The notes under the pieces: model-generated
What the model was told of the DNA's origin: nothing
Database searches by the model: none
Seen by the model: the letters and a program-made list of their open reading frames with translations, nothing else
Shown here: piece by piece, positions 18,192-29,254 of the stretch
Layout of the letters: every line of letters starts with the position of its first letter
Position numbering within the stretch: the first letter of the stretch is position 1
NCBI RefSeq assembly: GCF_030291075.1
Contig: NZ_CP127407.1
Span: 3,222,001-3,286,000, forward strand
Reading direction: 5' to 3'
Length of the DNA: 64,000 nucleotides
DNA from: Stenotrophomonas sp. 57
GTDB lineage: Bacteria; Pseudomonadota; Gammaproteobacteria; Xanthomonadales; Xanthomonadaceae
Made by a program: the position numbers and the translations under genes

Positions 18192-19837
18192 GTGCATCGG
18201 TCCAACGCCCCGCCCGCCTCCCCGCCCTCGCGGGTATTCGCCACTGGCGGCCGCAGCTTTCCACCGAAGCACTGATCGCGCTGACCAGCCTGTTCTTTGC
18301 GGTGGCCGGCAACGGCCTGTTCTGGCACAGCGCGATGGCCAGCCATCCGGGCAGCCTGCGCTACGCGCTGTCGCTGCTGCTGTTGCTGCTGGGTGCGCAC
18401 GGCGTGCTGCTGGGCATCCTGGTCTGGCGCTGGAACGCCAAGGTGGTGATCAGCCTGCTGCTGCTGGTGACCGCATTCGCTGCGCATTACATGAGCCGCT
18501 ACCACATCTACCTGGATGCGGACATGCTGCGCAACGTGCTGGCGACCGACCCCAAGGAAAGCCGCGAACTGATGACCGTGTCGCTGCTGTGGCCGGTCCT
18601 GCTGCTGGCCGTGTTGCCGATGATCGTACTGTGGCGCGTGCAGCTGCGCCGCCGCAGCTGGGGGCGCAGCCTGTTGTGGCGCCTCGGGTTCCTGCTGGTG
18701 GCGGCGGTGACCGCGGTGGGCGGTGCGCTGATTTCGTTCCAGGATGTCTCGGCGCTGATGCGCAACCAGCGTGAAGTGCGCTACCTGGCCACCCCGGCCA
18801 ACGTGCTGCTGGGCCTGCCGCGTGCACTGCGGGGCGACAACCCGGTGCAGCGCGCGCCGAAGCTGCCGATCGGCACCGACGCCAAGGCCACGCCACGCGC
18901 CCCGGCCAGCAAGCCGCGCCTGCTGGTGATCGTGATGGGCGAGACCGTGCGCGCGCAGAACTGGGGCCTCAACGGTGGCCGCAACACCACCCCGGAGCTG
19001 GCCCAGGCATCGGTGATCAACTTCCCCGACATGCACTCCTGCGGCACCAGCACCGAAGTATCGCTGCCGTGCCTGTTCTCGCCGTGGGGTCGCCACGACT
19101 ACGACGAGAAGAAGATCCGCGCGCACCAGTCGCTGCTGCACGTACTGAACCGTGCCGGCATTGCACCGTTGTGGCGTGACAACCAGTCCGGATGCAAGGG
19201 CGTGTGCGAAGGCCTGGACTTCCAGTCGCTGTCCGATGCGACCACCCCGGGCCTGTGCGCGGACGGCCGCTGCATGGACGAGATACTGCTGCAGGACCTG
19301 GCCACCCAGGTGCGCGCCAAGCCCGGCGACCGCGTGGTGGTGCTGCACCAGCTGGGCAACCATGGCCCGGCCTATTTCGAGCGTTACCCGGCCGCATTTG
19401 CGCGCTTCAAGCCCACCTGCGACACCCGTGACATCGGCCGCTGCTCACGCGAGGAGATCACCAACAGCTACGACAACGCCGTGCTGTACACCGATCATTT
19501 CCTGAGCAAGACCATCGGCACGCTGCAGGGCATGCAGGACTACGACACGGCGATGATCTACCTGTCCGACCACGGCGAGTCGCTGGGCGAGAAGGGCCTG
19601 TTCCTGCATGGCGTGCCGTACGCGATCGCCCCGGCCGAGCAGACCCGCGTGCCGATGACGATGTGGTTCTCGCCGGGCTTCGCCAGCAGCCGTGGGCTGG
19701 ACCTGCAGTGCGTGCGCAAGCGTTCGGCGGCGTACACCGACCATGACAACCTGTTCCCGTCGGTGCTGGGCCTGATGCAGGTGAAGACGGCGCTGTACGA
19801 GCGCGATCGCGACGTGTTCGCCAACTGCGAGAGTTGA
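18188..19837 (+). CDS. eptA: Phosphoethanolamine-lipid A transferase EptA (MCR-like family)
   Basis: 549-residue inner-membrane enzyme that transfers phosphoethanolamine from phosphatidylethanolamine to lipid A, reducing binding of cationic peptides. About five N-terminal membrane segments precede a periplasmic sulfatase-fold domain from about 240. Visible zinc/catalytic residues are Glu252 (MGETVRAQN), nucleophile Thr289 (SCGTSTE), and Asp461-His462 (LSDHGES). Several paired Cys, including 285, 295, 336, 340, 357 and 362, are typical of the family's disulfides. AGGAGG lies 8 bases before the ATG. It is the last gene of the GT39-PAP2-eptA cluster. Confidence 0.95.
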   Translation: MSASVQRPARLPALAGIRHWRPQLSTEALIALTSLFFAVAGNGLFWHSAMASHPGSLRYALSLLLLLLGAHGVLLGILVWRWNAKVVISLLLLVTAFAAHYMSRYHIYLDADMLRNVLATDPKESRELMTVSLLWPVLLLAVLPMIVLWRVQLRRRSWGRSLLWRLGFLLVAAVTAVGGALISFQDVSALMRNQREVRYLATPANVLLGLPRALRGDNPVQRAPKLPIGTDAKATPRAPASKPRLLVIVMGETVRAQNWGLNGGRNTTPELAQASVINFPDMHSCGTSTEVSLPCLFSPWGRHDYDEKKIRAHQSLLHVLNRAGIAPLWRDNQSGCKGVCEGLDFQSLSDATTPGLCADGRCMDEILLQDLATQVRAKPGDRVVVLHQLGNHGPAYFERYPAAFARFKPTCDTRDIGRCSREEITNSYDNAVLYTDHFLSKTIGTLQGMQDYDTAMIYLSDHGESLGEKGLFLHGVPYAIAPAEQTRVPMTMWFSPGFASSRGLDLQCVRKRSAAYTDHDNLFPSVLGLMQVKTALYERDRDVFANCES

Positions 19838-19877
19838 GGTTTGTTCGGCAGGGCTTGCAGCCCTGCACCTGCAGAGG
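19838..19877 (+). repeat. Stop-proximal hairpin module (composite repeat, copy 2)
   Basis: Begins directly after the eptA TGA: GTTTGTTCGGC, hairpin AGGGCT-TG-CAGCCCT, then GCACCTGCAGAGG and an AGCCGAAGC/AACAGC tail. It parallels 4943-4980 with compensating changes in the hairpin. Confidence 0.7.
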
Positions 19878-19918
19878 TCAGAGCCGAAGCAACAGCAAAA
19901 GCTGGCATCCTGTGGGTT

Positions 19919-20020
19919 GGCGGGGTGGGTCCGGTTGCGGGGGACGCTGCAAGTACGTCCATGTAAGCTCGGTCGCCGCATCCATGCGGCTCACGCCCCC
20001 TCAACCGGACCCACCCCGCC
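19919..20020 (+). repeat. Long covarying stem-loop element, copy 3 (plus orientation)
   Basis: 25-bp inverted repeat with one mismatch (19919-19943 with 19996-20020). The inner palindrome is at 19975-19990 (7-bp arms around CC). The core begins GACGCTGCAAGTACGTCC, and GACAGTTTTCC follows at 20024-20034. It has the same architecture as copy 1 with different stem sequences. Confidence 0.8.
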
Positions 20021-20055
20021 TTCGACAGTTTTCCGCGATCTGCTGGAATGACCTT

Positions 20056-20096
20056 GGGGTCAGATCCGTTCTCCGGAGGAAAACGGATCTGGCCCC
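20056..20096. repeat. GGGGTCAGATCC-type palindrome
   Basis: 15-bp arms with one wobble pair, followed by ATTTTG. It has the same ends as the hairpin at 11496-11535, with a changed loop. It may also serve as a terminator. Confidence 0.65.
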
Positions 20097-20122
20097 ATTT
20101 TGATTGTCGATACCTGACAGAT

Positions 20123-20146
20123 GTGTCGACCAAGGTCGACACCTAC
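20123..20146 (-). repeat. SMAG-type monomer ending CTAC
   Basis: GTGTCGACC-AA-GGTCGACAC followed by CTAC. It lies in the spacer between long stem-loops 3 and 4. Confidence 0.65.
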
Positions 20147-20170
20147 CCACAGCACACGGAATCTGTCGGA

Positions 20171-20274
20171 GGTGGGGAGGTGTGGGCTTGCAGGACCGTT
20201 GGCGCCATGGATGGCGCCATCGAGCCCCCATGGACGGGTTTACGGCGTGTCCTGCAAGCCCACACCGCCCCGCC
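20171..20274 (-). repeat. Long covarying stem-loop element, copy 4 (minus orientation)
   Basis: 26-base arms (20171-20196 with 20249-20274). The inner 18 bp are perfectly paired and the outer part has one wobble and one mismatch. The interior repeats that of copy 2, but the distal arms differ and still pair. The reverse-oriented GACAGATTCC is at 20158-20167, facing copy 3. No gene is visible anywhere in 19838-20424. Confidence 0.8.
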
Positions 20275-20424
20275 AAACCATGGAATCGTTGCTTTTGAAG
20301 TTGACGTTGCGCTTGCTTGAAGGCCTCTTCGGGTGCCGGGCGCCGCCCGGCCGACTTCCGCCACTTGCGGTGGCAGCGACTGCCCACTAGCCTTCGGCCG
20401 TCGTTCACCACCCAAGGACCGCCC

Positions 20425-22389
20425 GTGAAACATCGTCATCTCCTGCTGGCCTCGGCTGTCGCCGCCGCCACGCTGGCCCTGGTCGCCTGCAAGAAGGAAC
20501 CCACCCCAGGCACCGATACCGCCAGCAGCAGCGCCCCGGCCGGCGAAACCGCCGACCAGTTCGTGGCCCGCATCAATGCCGAATTCAAGGCCGCCTACCC
20601 GGAGATGACCTCGGCGCAGTGGCTGTCCTCCACCTACATCAACAGTGATTCCGAGCGCATCGCGGCCAAGGCCAACGAGCGCTCGCTGACCCAGCTCAAC
20701 AGCTGGATCGAACAGGCTGCCAAATTCGATGGCAAGCCGATGAGCGAGGACAGCAAGCGCGCCATCCACCTGCTGAAGCTGATGTCCTCGATGCCGGCGC
20801 CGCGCGACCCGGCCAAGCTGGCCGAGCTGACCCAGATCGCCACCCGCATGGAAGGCAGCTACGGGGCCGGCAAGTACTGCACCGATGCCAATGATCCGAA
20901 CTCCTGTCGCCAGCTGGGCGAGCTGGAGCAGGTGCTGGCACGCAGCCGCGATTACGACAAGCAGCTCGATGCCTGGCAGGGCTGGCACAGCACGACCAAG
21001 AGCATGCGCGGCGACTACCAGAAGTTCGTCGGGCTGGTGAACGAAGGCGCCAAGGGCATGGGCTTCACCGATGCCGGCCAGATGTGGCGCAGCGGCTATG
21101 ACATGCCGCCGGAGCAGATCGGCCCGGAAACCGACCGCCTGTGGGAACAGGTCAAGCCGATGTACGAACAGTTGCACTGCTACGCGCGCGGCAAGCTGGA
21201 CAAGACCTACGGCAAGGACAAGGCCGAAGTGGGCAATGGCCTGATCGCGGCGCACCTGCTCGGCAACATGTGGCAGCAGGACTGGTCGAACCTGTGGGAC
21301 CAGCTGGAACCCTACCCGGGCGCCGGCAGCCTGGACATCACCGCGGCACTGGAGAAGCAGTACCAGACCAACCTGAGCGCCGCGCTGGCCAAGGCCGGCA
21401 AGGATGCCAACGTGGCCGCGCAGTACAAGGCGCAGCGTGAGGCCGAACTCCGTACCGCCAAGCAGATGACGGAGCGCGCGCAGGACTTCTACGTGTCGCT
21501 CGGCATGCCGTCGCTGCCGCAGTCGTACTGGGAGAAAACCCAGTTCATCAAGCCCGACGACCGCGACGTGGTCTGCCACGCCAGCGCCTGGGACATGAAC
21601 ATGGAAGGCGACGTGCGCACCAAGATGTGCATCAAGCCGAACGAAGAGAACTTCACCACCATCTATCACGAGCTGGGCCACATCTATTACGACCTGGCCT
21701 ACAACCCGCTGCCGCCGCTCTTCCAGGGCGGTGCCAACGATGGCTTCCATGAAGCGATCGGCGACACCATCGTGCTGGCGATGACGCCCAAGTACCTCAG
21801 CTCGATCGGCCTGGTCGACGCGCCGACCGAGAGCCGCGAGGCGGTCATCAACAACCAGATGCGCATGGCGCTGTCGGGCGTGTCGTTCCTGCCGTTCGGT
21901 CTGATGATCGACCGTTGGCGCTGGGGCGTGTTCGACGGATCGATCACCGCCGACAACTACAACAAGGCGTGGTGGGACCTCAAGGCCAAGTACCAGGGCG
22001 TGGCCCCGGCCAGCACCCGTGGCGAGGAATTCTTCGATCCGGGCGCGAAGTACCACGTGCCGGGCAACACCCCGTACACCCGCTACTTCCTGGCGCGCAT
22101 CCTGCAGTTCCAGTTCTACAAGGGCCTGTGCGACGCGTCCGGCTACAAGGGACCGCTGCATGAGTGCACCTTCTACGGCAACAAGGAAGCCGGCCAGAAG
22201 TACTGGGCCATGCTGAGCAAGGGCGCCAGCCAGCCGTGGCAGGCCACGCTGAAGGAGCTGACGGGTACCGACAAGCTCGATGCCGGCCCGATGATCGAGT
22301 ACTTCACACCGGTCAACGAGTGGCTGAAGCAGCAGAACGCAGGCCAGATGTGCGGCTGGCAGGCCAACGCGGCGCCGGCGGCGAAATGA
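20425..22389 (+). CDS. M2-family (ACE-like) zinc dipeptidyl carboxypeptidase, lipoprotein
   Basis: 654-residue zinc peptidase of the angiotensin-converting-enzyme family, which removes C-terminal dipeptides; here it is periplasmic. A lipobox (LALVAC) places the lipidated Cys near residue 20. The gluzincin motif HELGH is at 415-419 and the third ligand is Glu443 (GFHEAIGD). Chloride- and substrate-site stretches typical of the family are present toward the C-terminus. It starts at GTG 20425, chosen because AAGGA precedes it and the signal peptide begins there; an upstream ATG would add a non-hydrophobic leader. It is a single-gene unit with its own terminator. Confidence 0.9.
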   Translation: MKHRHLLLASAVAAATLALVACKKEPTPGTDTASSSAPAGETADQFVARINAEFKAAYPEMTSAQWLSSTYINSDSERIAAKANERSLTQLNSWIEQAAKFDGKPMSEDSKRAIHLLKLMSSMPAPRDPAKLAELTQIATRMEGSYGAGKYCTDANDPNSCRQLGELEQVLARSRDYDKQLDAWQGWHSTTKSMRGDYQKFVGLVNEGAKGMGFTDAGQMWRSGYDMPPEQIGPETDRLWEQVKPMYEQLHCYARGKLDKTYGKDKAEVGNGLIAAHLLGNMWQQDWSNLWDQLEPYPGAGSLDITAALEKQYQTNLSAALAKAGKDANVAAQYKAQREAELRTAKQMTERAQDFYVSLGMPSLPQSYWEKTQFIKPDDRDVVCHASAWDMNMEGDVRTKMCIKPNEENFTTIYHELGHIYYDLAYNPLPPLFQGGANDGFHEAIGDTIVLAMTPKYLSSIGLVDAPTESREAVINNQMRMALSGVSFLPFGLMIDRWRWGVFDGSITADNYNKAWWDLKAKYQGVAPASTRGEEFFDPGAKYHVPGNTPYTRYFLARILQFQFYKGLCDASGYKGPLHECTFYGNKEAGQKYWAMLSKGASQPWQATLKELTGTDKLDAGPMIEYFTPVNEWLKQQNAGQMCGWQANAAPAAK

Positions 22390-22390
22390 A

Positions 22391-22423
22391 AGAAGGGGCG
22401 GGTCCGCACGGATCCGCCCCTTC
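22391..22423 (+). terminator. Rho-independent terminator after the M2 peptidase gene
   Basis: 16-bp stem with one G-T pair (AGAAGGGGCGG.TCCG) and a CAC loop. It starts directly after the stop codon and ends in CTTCT. Confidence 0.7.
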
Positions 22424-22431
22424 TCCGTGTT

Positions 22432-22503
22432 GTAGAGCCGAGCCATGCTCGGCTGCGTTTCCACCGTGCTGCGCACGGCAAGCCGAGCACGGCTCGGCTC
22501 TAC
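22432..22503. repeat. SMAG dimer (inverted pair)
   Basis: GTAG-headed monomer 22432-22454 and an oppositely oriented monomer 22481-22503 ending CTAC, each a GAGCCGAGC-type palindrome. Together they form a larger hairpin between convergent genes. Confidence 0.8.
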
Positions 22504-22516
22504 AGATTCGGCGCGA

Positions 22517-22909
22517 TCAGCTGTTCTTCTTCGCCGCCATCGCCGCGGCCAGCTCGGCCTTGAATTCCTCGAAGGTCTGGCCCTTCTCCTTGGCTTCGGC
22601 CTGTGCGGCATCGCGCAGTGCGTCGGAGTACATGAGGCGTACCGGCGTGCCATTGCGTTCGTGCAGCTCACCGGCCTGCATGATCAGCGCCAGCACCTGC
22701 GCAGCGCTCTCGCTGTGGCCGGCAATGCGGCCATCCATGCCCAGCACCCATTCGCCGTCGCGGCGCACGACACCGGCCAGCAGGGTGCGCTGTGCATCGC
22801 GCAGTTCGGCATGCGGTTCCACCGGCGACGCCTGCGCGGCAGCCTTGTTGGCGGCCTGCTTTTCCTGGCGACGGCGCTGGTCGCGGCGGGTCTTGGAGCT
22901 GGTGGACAT
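22517..22909 (-). CDS. Small cytoplasmic protein of unknown function
   Basis: 130 residues. The N-terminal 30 are strongly basic and Gln/Arg-rich (SKTRRDQRRRQEKQ), a globular middle follows (about 45-85), and the Ala/Glu/Lys-rich helical C-terminus ends MAAKKNS. No signal peptide, membrane segment or recognised domain; the basic head could bind nucleic acid, which is speculation. The ATG at 22909 (MSTSSKTRR) was preferred over an upstream start inside an Arg-rich leader. Its stop lies just beyond a SMAG dimer. Confidence 0.65.
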   Translation of the reverse strand: MSTSSKTRRDQRRRQEKQAANKAAAQASPVEPHAELRDAQRTLLAGVVRRDGEWVLGMDGRIAGHSESAAQVLALIMQAGELHERNGTPVRLMYSDALRDAAQAEAKEKGQTFEEFKAELAAAMAAKKNS

Positions 22910-22977
22910 GGTGCGGTACCGCTGCGAAAGGGGGCGCAAGGATAGCGCACCCCGCCCGCCACGCCGCTTCACACCCC

Positions 22978-23874
22978 TCAGTCCAGCACTTTGCCGTGCC
23001 GCCAGTAGCCCATGAAGGTGATCGCGCGGCGGTCCAGCCCGCAGTCGCGGACCAGATGGCGACGGATCGCCATCACCGCTCCTGCCTCGCCTGCGACCCA
23101 GGCATACAGCGGCCCGGCCACGCTGGCATCAGCCTGTTCCCAGAGGATCTGCGCGTCAATGTCGATCTCTTCCAGTTCGTCGCCTGCGCCCACGCTCGAG
23201 GCCGCTGTCAGCCGCGCCTGCACCGCCTGCAACAGAGGATGCCCGTAGGTCGCCTGCCCGCGTGGCAGCCAGACCAGCTCGGCCGTTTCCGGGGCCTTCA
23301 GCGGCACCGCATCGCCGGCGTGCGCCACTTCCAGCAGCGCCAGCGTGCGTGGCGGATCGGCCAGCGTGGCCAGTTCCTCGAGAATGCCGGCCACCGCTGG
23401 TAGCGCGGTTTCATCCGCCACCAGCAGCACCTGGCCGATATCCGCCGGCGGCTTCCACTCCCAGCCTTCGCTGCTGTCGGTACAGTCGGCATCGGGGGCC
23501 AGCAGCACCACGCGGTCGCCCGGGCGGGCGTGGATGGCCCAGCGCGAGGCCGGCCCGGTCTCGCCATGCAGGACAAAATCCACGTCAACCTCGCACTGTT
23601 CCGCGCGCAGCTGGCGGATGGTGTAGGTGCGCATCGGCGGACGCTGGTCGTCCGGCAACGCCCGGTAGCGCGGATACCAGTCCTCGCCACTGGGCACCTG
23701 CGGCACGTCCTGGCCGGGCAAGGGGAAGAACACCTTGATGCGCTGGTCCGGGCCTTCGGTCTTCATCCGCGCCACGTCGGCACCGGTGAACACCATGCGG
23801 TCCAGGGAAGGGGAAAGAACGCGGCGCTCCTTCAGCGCCACCTCGAACAGGCGGTAGGTCTGCTGCGCAGCCAT
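22978..23874 (-). CDS. Siderophore-interacting protein (FAD-dependent ferric reductase, ViuB/SIP family)
   Basis: 298-residue cytoplasmic flavoprotein that reduces imported ferric siderophores. The FAD-binding motif is MRTYTIRQLR (residues about 88-97). The NAD(P)H/SIP domain follows from about 140, with a conserved WVAGEAGAVMAIRRHL near the C-terminus and the ending GYWRHGKVLD typical of the family. The ATG at 23874 has GAGG 5 bases upstream; an in-frame ATG seven codons earlier is possible. No siderophore synthesis or TonB receptor gene is adjacent. The next gene, on the same strand, encodes an unrelated exporter. Confidence 0.88.
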   Translation of the reverse strand: MAAQQTYRLFEVALKERRVLSPSLDRMVFTGADVARMKTEGPDQRIKVFFPLPGQDVPQVPSGEDWYPRYRALPDDQRPPMRTYTIRQLRAEQCEVDVDFVLHGETGPASRWAIHARPGDRVVLLAPDADCTDSSEGWEWKPPADIGQVLLVADETALPAVAGILEELATLADPPRTLALLEVAHAGDAVPLKAPETAELVWLPRGQATYGHPLLQAVQARLTAASSVGAGDELEEIDIDAQILWEQADASVAGPLYAWVAGEAGAVMAIRRHLVRDCGLDRRAITFMGYWRHGKVLD

Positions 23875-23977
23875 GGGAACCTCATGCAACGACATCGGAT
23901 CGGCTGGCTGTCGTGCATCCACGCACCGGCTGGCTGGAGTCGTCAGCCTAGTCCGGTCGTTCCTCGTCGCAAGCGTT

Positions 23978-24000
23978 GCGGGCATCGCGGCCCGCCCTAC
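23978..24000 (-). repeat. SMAG-like monomer
   Basis: GCGGGC...GCCCGC palindrome ending CCTAC, 13 bases after the exporter stop codon on the minus strand. Confidence 0.5.
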
Positions 24001-24013
24001 CCCTGCGCGCTGC

Positions 24014-25240
24014 TCAATGGCCCGTGCAGGCTGCCTGCGCTGCGCGTTCACGCTGGTGTTCCCAGTACCAGAACACGAAGCCAGCAGCGAAGAATGCGGC
24101 CTGCCCCAGCGCCAGGTGCAGCGGGCTGGCACTGAGCAGCGGCGACACCACGCCCGCCACCACCGTGCTGATCATCAGCTGCACGAAGGCCTGCAGCGAC
24201 GACGCCAGGCCACGCTGGTGCGGGTACATGTCCAGCACCGCCAGGGCCAGGATCGGGAAGATCAGCGACATGCCCATGCCGCCCAGGAAGATCGGCAGCA
24301 CCGCCCACGGCAGCACGAACTGCGGCGACAGCGCCACGTAGGCGACATTCAGCAGCGCCGACAGCGCGCACAGGCTGAAACCGATGGCGACCTGGCGTGT
24401 GGGCGTGGTGTGCCCGGCCATGCGCCCGGACAGGAACGAGCCGGTGGTCATGCCGCCGATGGTGGGAATGAACAACCAGGCGAAACCGCCCTCGCCTAGA
24501 TGCAGGTGCTGCATCACGAACACCGGCGCCGAGGAGATGTACAGGAAGATGCCGCCGAAACCGATGCTGCCGGCCAGCGCCAGGCGCAGGAAGCGCGGGC
24601 TGAAGCCGATGCGCACGTAGTCACGCAGCAGCACGCGCGGCGACAGCGGCACCCGTGCCTCGACCGGATGGGTTTCCGGCAGGAAGCGCGCGGTGGCCGC
24701 AAGCAGGACCAGTGCGAAGACCACCAGGAACCAGAAGATCAGCGGCCAGCCTGCACCACTGAGCAGGATCCAGCCGCCGATGATCGGTGCGATGGCCGGG
24801 GCGATGCCGAACAGCATCGACACCTGGCTCATCAGCCGCTGCGCGTCATGGCCATGGTAGAGATCGCGGATCACCGCGCGGCCGACGATCATGCCGACAC
24901 CCGCCGACAGGCCCTGCAGCGCGCGGAACGCCAGCAGCGTGGGCAGGTCGGTGGACAGCGCGCAGCCGACCGAGGCACCGACGAACACCACCAGACCGCC
25001 GAGGATCACCCGCTTGCGGCCCCAGGCATCGGACAGCGGGCCGTGCGCCAGGCTCATCAGGCCGTAGAACAGCAGGTACACGCTGATGGTCTGCTGCACC
25101 GCCACCTCGTCCACCGCCAAGCGCTGGGCCAGCTGCGGGAACGCCGGGAAGATGGTGTCGATCGAGAACGGGCCGAACATGGCCAGGCCGGCAAGCAGCA
25201 GGGCCATGCGGCGGGTGGAGGGGGCAACAGCGGCGGTCAT
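24014..25240 (-). CDS. Bcr/CflA-family multidrug exporter (MFS)
   Basis: 408-residue drug:H+ antiporter with twelve membrane segments. The MFS motif A is GPLSDAWGRKRV (loop 2-3), the Bcr/CflA family signature RALQGLSAGVGMIVGRAVIRD is in TM4-5, and FGIAPAIAPIIGGWI is in TM5. Relatives export bicyclomycin, chloramphenicol or sulfonamides; the substrate here is unknown. The start at ATG 25240 gives MTAAVAPSTRRMALLLAGL; longer frames add a Pro/Arg leader unlike the family. It diverges from the glycine riboswitch and gcvP. Confidence 0.9.
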   Translation of the reverse strand: MTAAVAPSTRRMALLLAGLAMFGPFSIDTIFPAFPQLAQRLAVDEVAVQQTISVYLLFYGLMSLAHGPLSDAWGRKRVILGGLVVFVGASVGCALSTDLPTLLAFRALQGLSAGVGMIVGRAVIRDLYHGHDAQRLMSQVSMLFGIAPAIAPIIGGWILLSGAGWPLIFWFLVVFALVLLAATARFLPETHPVEARVPLSPRVLLRDYVRIGFSPRFLRLALAGSIGFGGIFLYISSAPVFVMQHLHLGEGGFAWLFIPTIGGMTTGSFLSGRMAGHTTPTRQVAIGFSLCALSALLNVAYVALSPQFVLPWAVLPIFLGGMGMSLIFPILALAVLDMYPHQRGLASSLQAFVQLMISTVVAGVVSPLLSASPLHLALGQAAFFAAGFVFWYWEHQRERAAQAACTGH

Positions 25241-25454
25241 GGAGGCAGCGTCCGGCAGGTCCGTGCGGGGCACGCACGGCGGGCGCCGGTCCCGCAGCAA
25301 CGGGGACGGCGCCAGATGAATTCGGGTATCCGCCCATCATAGGTGGGGATTGCGCCTGACGCCATGCAGCACTGCACAAAACGCACGGCCGGGCCATCGG
25401 CCATTCAGGCGCGGCGGCACCGACCAGCAGCCGCTGGCCGGGCCCGCAAGGGGC

Positions 25455-25460
25455 TATAAT
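25455..25460 (+). promoter_or_regulatory. -10 box of the gcvP transcript
   Basis: A perfect TATAAT lies about 14 bases before the first riboswitch helix, in a region otherwise very GC-rich. The -35 region (about 25432-25437) is weak. Confidence 0.6.
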
Positions 25461-25473
25461 CGGCGGGCAACAC

Positions 25474-25640
25474 GGTGGGAGAAGCGGAACACCGCTGCCG
25501 AAGGCGCAACGCCCGTAATCGCTCAGGCCCGATACCACCCGTAACACAACTCTGGAGAGACCGGTTCGATCCGGCGCCGAAGGGGCACGAAGCTGCGGTT
25601 TTCCGCGCTTTTAAACTCTCAGGCAAAAGGACAGAGGGGC
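25474..25640 (+). ncRNA. Tandem glycine riboswitch
   Basis: Two consecutive glycine aptamers. Aptamer 1 (about 25474-25542) has GGGAGA and the GCCGAAGGCGCAA signature, and closes with ACCACCC. Aptamer 2 (about 25550-25640) has GGAGAGACC, GCCGAAGGGGCACGAAGC and the closing CTCAGGCAAAAGGACAGAG. These match the glycine riboswitch class, which switches on glycine-cleavage genes when glycine is abundant. It sits between a TATAAT and the gcvP start, leaving about 65 bases for the expression platform (including GGGGCGCCCC). Confidence 0.93.
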
Positions 25641-25706
25641 GCCCCGCAGACCGCCGACCGGCGGCTTGTGCCCGTGCGTGTGCCCTTTCCTGACGGATCC
25701 TTCGCC

Positions 25707-28574
<2,868 letters not shown>

Positions 28575-28594
28575 TTCCTCGCTCCATCGGAAAT

Positions 28595-28624
28595 GAAAAC
28601 GGCCCGCGCAAGCGGGCCGTTTTC
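28595..28624 (+). terminator. Rho-independent terminator of gcvP
   Basis: 13-bp perfect stem (28595-28607 with 28612-28624) starting GAAAACGGCCCGC, loop GCAA, with A and T runs at either side. It can act in both directions. Confidence 0.88.
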
Positions 28625-28632
28625 ATAAGGGC

Positions 28633-28656
28633 GTGTGGACCAAGGCCCACACCCAC
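28633..28656. repeat. SMAG-like palindrome with CCCAC end
   Basis: GTGTGG-ACCAAGGC-CCACAC followed by CCAC. It is a variant of the monomer whose usual end is CTAC. Confidence 0.5.
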
Positions 28657-28661
28657 AATAA

Positions 28662-29072
28662 TCACGGGTCCGGCATCTGCCCCAGGCTCAACTGCCACGA
28701 TACGCCGAAGCGGTCCTGCACCCAGCCGTAGCGGTTGCTGAAATCGTAATCGCCCACCGGCATCAGCCAGTGCCCACCCTCGCCCAGCACGCGCGCCGCG
28801 CGCTCGAACTGCTCTGCACCGGAACACTCGACGAACAGCGAGATCGACGGGCTGAAGGTGAAGTCGTGCACGTCCAGGCTGTCGAAGCACAGGTAGTGGG
28901 TGCCGCCGAGCAGGAAGATGGCCTGGCGGACCTGCCCGGGCACACCGGCACCGGCGCCCTCCGGGTGGCGCTGCAGGGCCAGCAGGCGGAAATCGGCGAA
29001 GGCTTCAGCGTACAGGGCCAGGGCGGCCTCGGCCTGGCCGGTGAACATCAGGAACGGACGGCTGCGCAGCAT
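28662..29072 (-). CDS. VOC-superfamily protein (PhnB-like)
   Basis: 136 residues with the PhnB-type dimeric glyoxalase fold: FLMFTGQAEAALALYAEAF at the N-terminus, the YLCFDS and FSPSISLFVEC strands, and the closing GWVQDRFGVSWQLS. Such proteins are often annotated as 3-demethylubiquinone methyltransferase-like, but the fold carries no methyltransferase site, so the function is unassigned. It starts at ATG 29072 after CGGGAGTACCGC. Confidence 0.85.
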   Translation of the reverse strand: MLRSRPFLMFTGQAEAALALYAEAFADFRLLALQRHPEGAGAGVPGQVRQAIFLLGGTHYLCFDSLDVHDFTFSPSISLFVECSGAEQFERAARVLGEGGHWLMPVGDYDFSNRYGWVQDRFGVSWQLSLGQMPDP

Positions 29073-29184
29073 GCGGTACTCCCGGTCGACGGGCCGATGA
29101 CGGCCTACGCGCTCAGGATGGCACGGCGGATGTATGCCTGCTGTGGAACCGAGCCCGTGTTCGCCTGGCGACCACGCGAACGGC

Positions 29185-29250
29185 AGCCGACCATAGGGTC
29201 GGCTCTACAGAAGGTCCGGCAACCGCAGCCGACCGTGGGGTCGGCTCTAC
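29185..29250 (-). repeat. Two SMAG monomers in direct orientation
   Basis: AGCCGACC...GGTCGGCTCTAC at 29185-29208 and again at 29227-29250, 42 bases apart, in the same orientation (other pairs in the window are inverted). The second ends 4 bases after the permease stop codon. Confidence 0.75.
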
Positions 29251-29254
29251 CCGA

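Noticed and set aside
22432..22503. SMAG dimers as insertion-sequence ends
   Set aside because: Too short for a transposase gene and no target duplication evident; they fit the known non-autonomous GTAG palindromes.
28662..29072. 3-Demethylubiquinone methyltransferase annotation for the PhnB-like protein
   Set aside because: The VOC fold has no SAM-binding motif; the label is a historical transfer.
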